Source: Planctomycetota bacterium
GTDB taxonomy: Bacteria > Planctomycetota > Phycisphaerae > WQYP01
Direction of reading: 5' to 3'
Length of the DNA: 14,820 bases
Assembly: GCA_021838985.1 (NCBI GenBank)
Contig: JAKCCC010000010.1
Location: 1 to 14,820, forward strand
The notes under the pieces were generated by a model. The model did no database searches. It was given only the letters and a program-made list of their open reading frames with translations, and was not told where the DNA came from. Each line of letters starts with the position of its first letter. Position 1 is the first letter of the stretch. Below, one piece after another: positions 13,423 through 14,820 of the stretch. The translations under genes and the position numbers were made by a program.

Positions 13423-13451
13423 TTGATTATCGTCACATGTGACGGCACAAT
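13423..13451 (+). promoter_or_regulatory. Candidate valS promoter with a perfect palindrome in the spacer
   Basis: TTGATT (13423-13428) and CACAAT (13446-13451) are separated by 17 bases, and the spacer contains CGTCACATGTGACG (13431-13444), a perfect 14-bp palindrome. Transcription would begin near 13458, giving a 5' leader of about 118 nt. A dimeric regulator bound there would block RNA polymerase, so repression is the natural reading. Confidence 0.45.
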
Positions 13452-13575
13452 AGCGCGCTGCCCCACGGGGGGCGAACGGGCTTGGTCGAGTGGCCTTACA
13501 TCGCACCGGCGCCGGGATTTACCCAAGCGGCTCGCCCACGGCTTTGACTGGGGCGGGCTGATTTAGAAAGCAGGC

Positions 13576-14820
13576 ATGAAAACGGAAGAGCTGTCAGCCC
13601 TATACCAGCCCAGGGATGTGGAAAAGCGGATTTACGAAAAGTGGCTGGCGGCGGGGGCTTTTCACGCCGTGCCCCCGCCGCGGAGCGGCCGTTTCAGCAT
13701 GGTCATTCCGCCGCCGAACGTCACCGGCGCTTTGCATTTAGGCCATGCGATCAATGGAACGATTCAGGATATCCTGGCCCGTTATCACCGCATGAAAGGC
13801 GAGAGCACGCTCTGGATGCCCGGCATCGACCATGCCGGCATTGCCACGCAGGCGGTGGTGGAAAAAACTATTTTCCAGGAGGAAAAAAAGAACCGCCACG
13901 ACCTCGGCCGCGAGGAATTGGTCCGACGCATCTGGCAATGGAAGGAGAAATTCGGCAACCGGATCCTCGACCAACTAAGGGCGATGGGGGCTTCCTGCGA
14001 TTGGGCGCGGACGCGCTTCACCCTGGACGACGTCTGTGCCCGCGCCGTGCGCGAGGCGTTCTTCAAACTGTTCAAAGATGGTTTGATTGTTTGCGACCGA
14101 CGCCTGGTAAATTGGGATACCCACCTGCAAACCGCCGTGGCCGATGATGAAGTTTACTATGAAACCGTCCAAGGCCAGATGACTTCGATCCAGTATCCCT
14201 TGGCCGATCGCAAACCCGGCGAACCGGAATGTTTGATTGTCGCCACGACGCGGCCGGAAACTATGTTGGGCGATACCGCCGTGGCGGTGCACCCGGAAGA
14301 CCTGCGCTATAAAAAGCTCATCGGCCGGCACGTGGAGTTGCCGTTGGTGGGCCGGAAAATTCCCATCATCGCCGACGGCCTGCTGGTGGATCCGAAATTC
14401 GGCACCGGCGTGGTGAAGGTGACGCCGGCGCATGATCGGTACGACAACGCCTGCGGATTGCGGCATAACTTACAGCAGATCAACCTACTGACGCCGGATG
14501 GCAAGGTCAATGCCAACGGCAAAGGCCGTTTCCGCGACCGGGATTTTGATTACCGCGGCCTGAAATTCGCCTCCGACGCCCGCAAAAAAGTTCTGGAAGA
14601 TTTGGAATCGTTGGGCCTGATCGCGGACCAAAAACCGCATGAACACGAAGTCGGCCACAGCGATCGGAGCAAAACACCCATTGAACCATATTTAAGCGAG
14701 CAGTGGTTCGTCAAAATGGGCGATGTCGAAGGCGGCATCACGCTGGGCGATGGAACCAAAGCCGCCGGCCTGGCCCAGGCGGCGATTGACGCCGTCCAAG
14801 ATGGCCGGGTCCGGGTAAAG
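13576..14820 (+). CDS. valS: Valyl-tRNA synthetase, N-terminal part (runs off the right edge)
   Basis: Charges tRNA-Val with valine. 415 codons are present and the frame is open at the window end. Seen: PPPNVTGALHLGHAI with the HIGH motif as H-L-G-H (54-57); GIDHAGIATQAVVEK; the ValRS-like VNWDTHLQTAVADDEV; and the CP1 editing domain with TTRPETMLGDTAVAVHP (224 onward) and GTGVVKVTPAHD, followed by INLLTPDGKVN. The usual HDPND of the editing pocket reads HDRYD here. The KMSKS motif and anticodon-binding domain lie beyond the window. ATG 13576 is preceded by AAAGCAGG. The 5' leader has a stem-loop just ahead of the start, but no T-box elements. Confidence 0.96.
   Translation, partial: MKTEELSALYQPRDVEKRIYEKWLAAGAFHAVPPPRSGRFSMVIPPPNVTGALHLGHAINGTIQDILARYHRMKGESTLWMPGIDHAGIATQAVVEKTIFQEEKKNRHDLGREELVRRIWQWKEKFGNRILDQLRAMGASCDWARTRFTLDDVCARAVREAFFKLFKDGLIVCDRRLVNWDTHLQTAVADDEVYYETVQGQMTSIQYPLADRKPGEPECLIVATTRPETMLGDTAVAVHPEDLRYKKLIGRHVELPLVGRKIPIIADGLLVDPKFGTGVVKVTPAHDRYDNACGLRHNLQQINLLTPDGKVNANGKGRFRDRDFDYRGLKFASDARKKVLEDLESLGLIADQKPHEHEVGHSDRSKTPIEPYLSEQWFVKMGDVEGGITLGDGTKAAGLAQAAIDAVQDGRVRVK

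Larger units (their letters stand above)
12847..13575. other. 729-bp intergenic region between the sigma factor and valS
   Basis: No credible gene found; a 93-codon frame at 13085-13366 is Pro/Arg-rich and lacks a ribosome binding site. The left third (12850-12960) is markedly AT-rich and holds the sigma factor's upstream region. The rest holds hairpins AACGCG-GCTAG-CGCGTT (13111-13127) and CGGGC-TATC-GCCCG (about 13397-13410), the REP-like cluster, and the valS promoter and 5' leader. In that leader a stem GCTCGCCC (13530-13537) with GGGCGGGC (13551-13558) ends 17 bases ahead of the valS start. Confidence 0.6.

Noticed and set aside
13480..13550. Possible tRNA just ahead of valS (GGTCGAGTGG resembles a D-arm)
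   Set aside because: GCTTGG/CCAAGC can pair as an end stem, but no T-arm with TTCGA and no anticodon stem of the right spacing are present.

Overview
This is a GC-rich bacterial chromosomal window with mostly housekeeping genes around a small carbohydrate-catabolism cluster. The organism is probably a planctomycete, possibly from the Phycisphaerae. That is inferred from gene content (cytoplasmic-type sulfatase, GH88 hydrolase, Gfo/Idh oxidoreductase, a divergent sigma-70 factor with an altered region 2.3) and was not tested by any search. Another PVC-type lineage is possible. No CRISPR array, transposase, integrase or tRNA was recognised.

Left part (1-1301). The 5' part of leuA (2-isopropylmalate synthase) runs leftward off the edge. 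Upstream of it is what looks like a complete ribosome-mediated attenuator: a promoter (TTGACT-17-TATGAA), a 24-codon leader peptide with 10 Leu/Ile/Val residues, a segment over the leader stop codon that can pair with the terminator's 5' arm, and an intrinsic terminator (9-bp stem plus U-tract) just before the leuA ribosome binding site. To its right is a 141-nt Y-shaped inverted-repeat element of unknown nature, then a rightward extended -10 promoter and the SRP RNA gene (ffs).

Middle-left (1302-4262). A membrane-anchored coiled-coil protein carries four helical repeats with an exact 55-residue period. It faces a leftward gene for a probable exported protein, which is split into two frames at a run of seven C. 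The latter could be a sequencing error, a pseudogene or a +1 frameshift.

Centre (4425-8898). Four rightward genes form a likely catabolic unit for imported sulfated uronic-acid oligosaccharides: a Cys-type sulfatase, a GH88-type unsaturated glucuronyl hydrolase, a translationally coupled cupin (overlap ATGA) and a Gfo/Idh/MocA oxidoreductase. No polysaccharide lyase or transporter is in view, and the hydrolases lack signal peptides, so the proteins probably act in the cytoplasm on short fragments.

Right part (9002-14820). A phosphohexomutase (ManB/PgcA type) and a PBP4-type D-Ala-D-Ala carboxypeptidase (dacB) follow on the + strand. dacB overlaps the 3' end of a leftward sigma-70 family gene by 29 bp. 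A 729-bp intergenic stretch holds GC-rich REP-like hairpins and a candidate promoter whose spacer is a perfect 14-bp palindrome. It precedes valS, which runs off the right edge.

The strongest unusual features are the leuA attenuator, the sigma factor lacking the Trp dyad of region 2.3, the Y-shaped element, and the 55-residue repeat protein.
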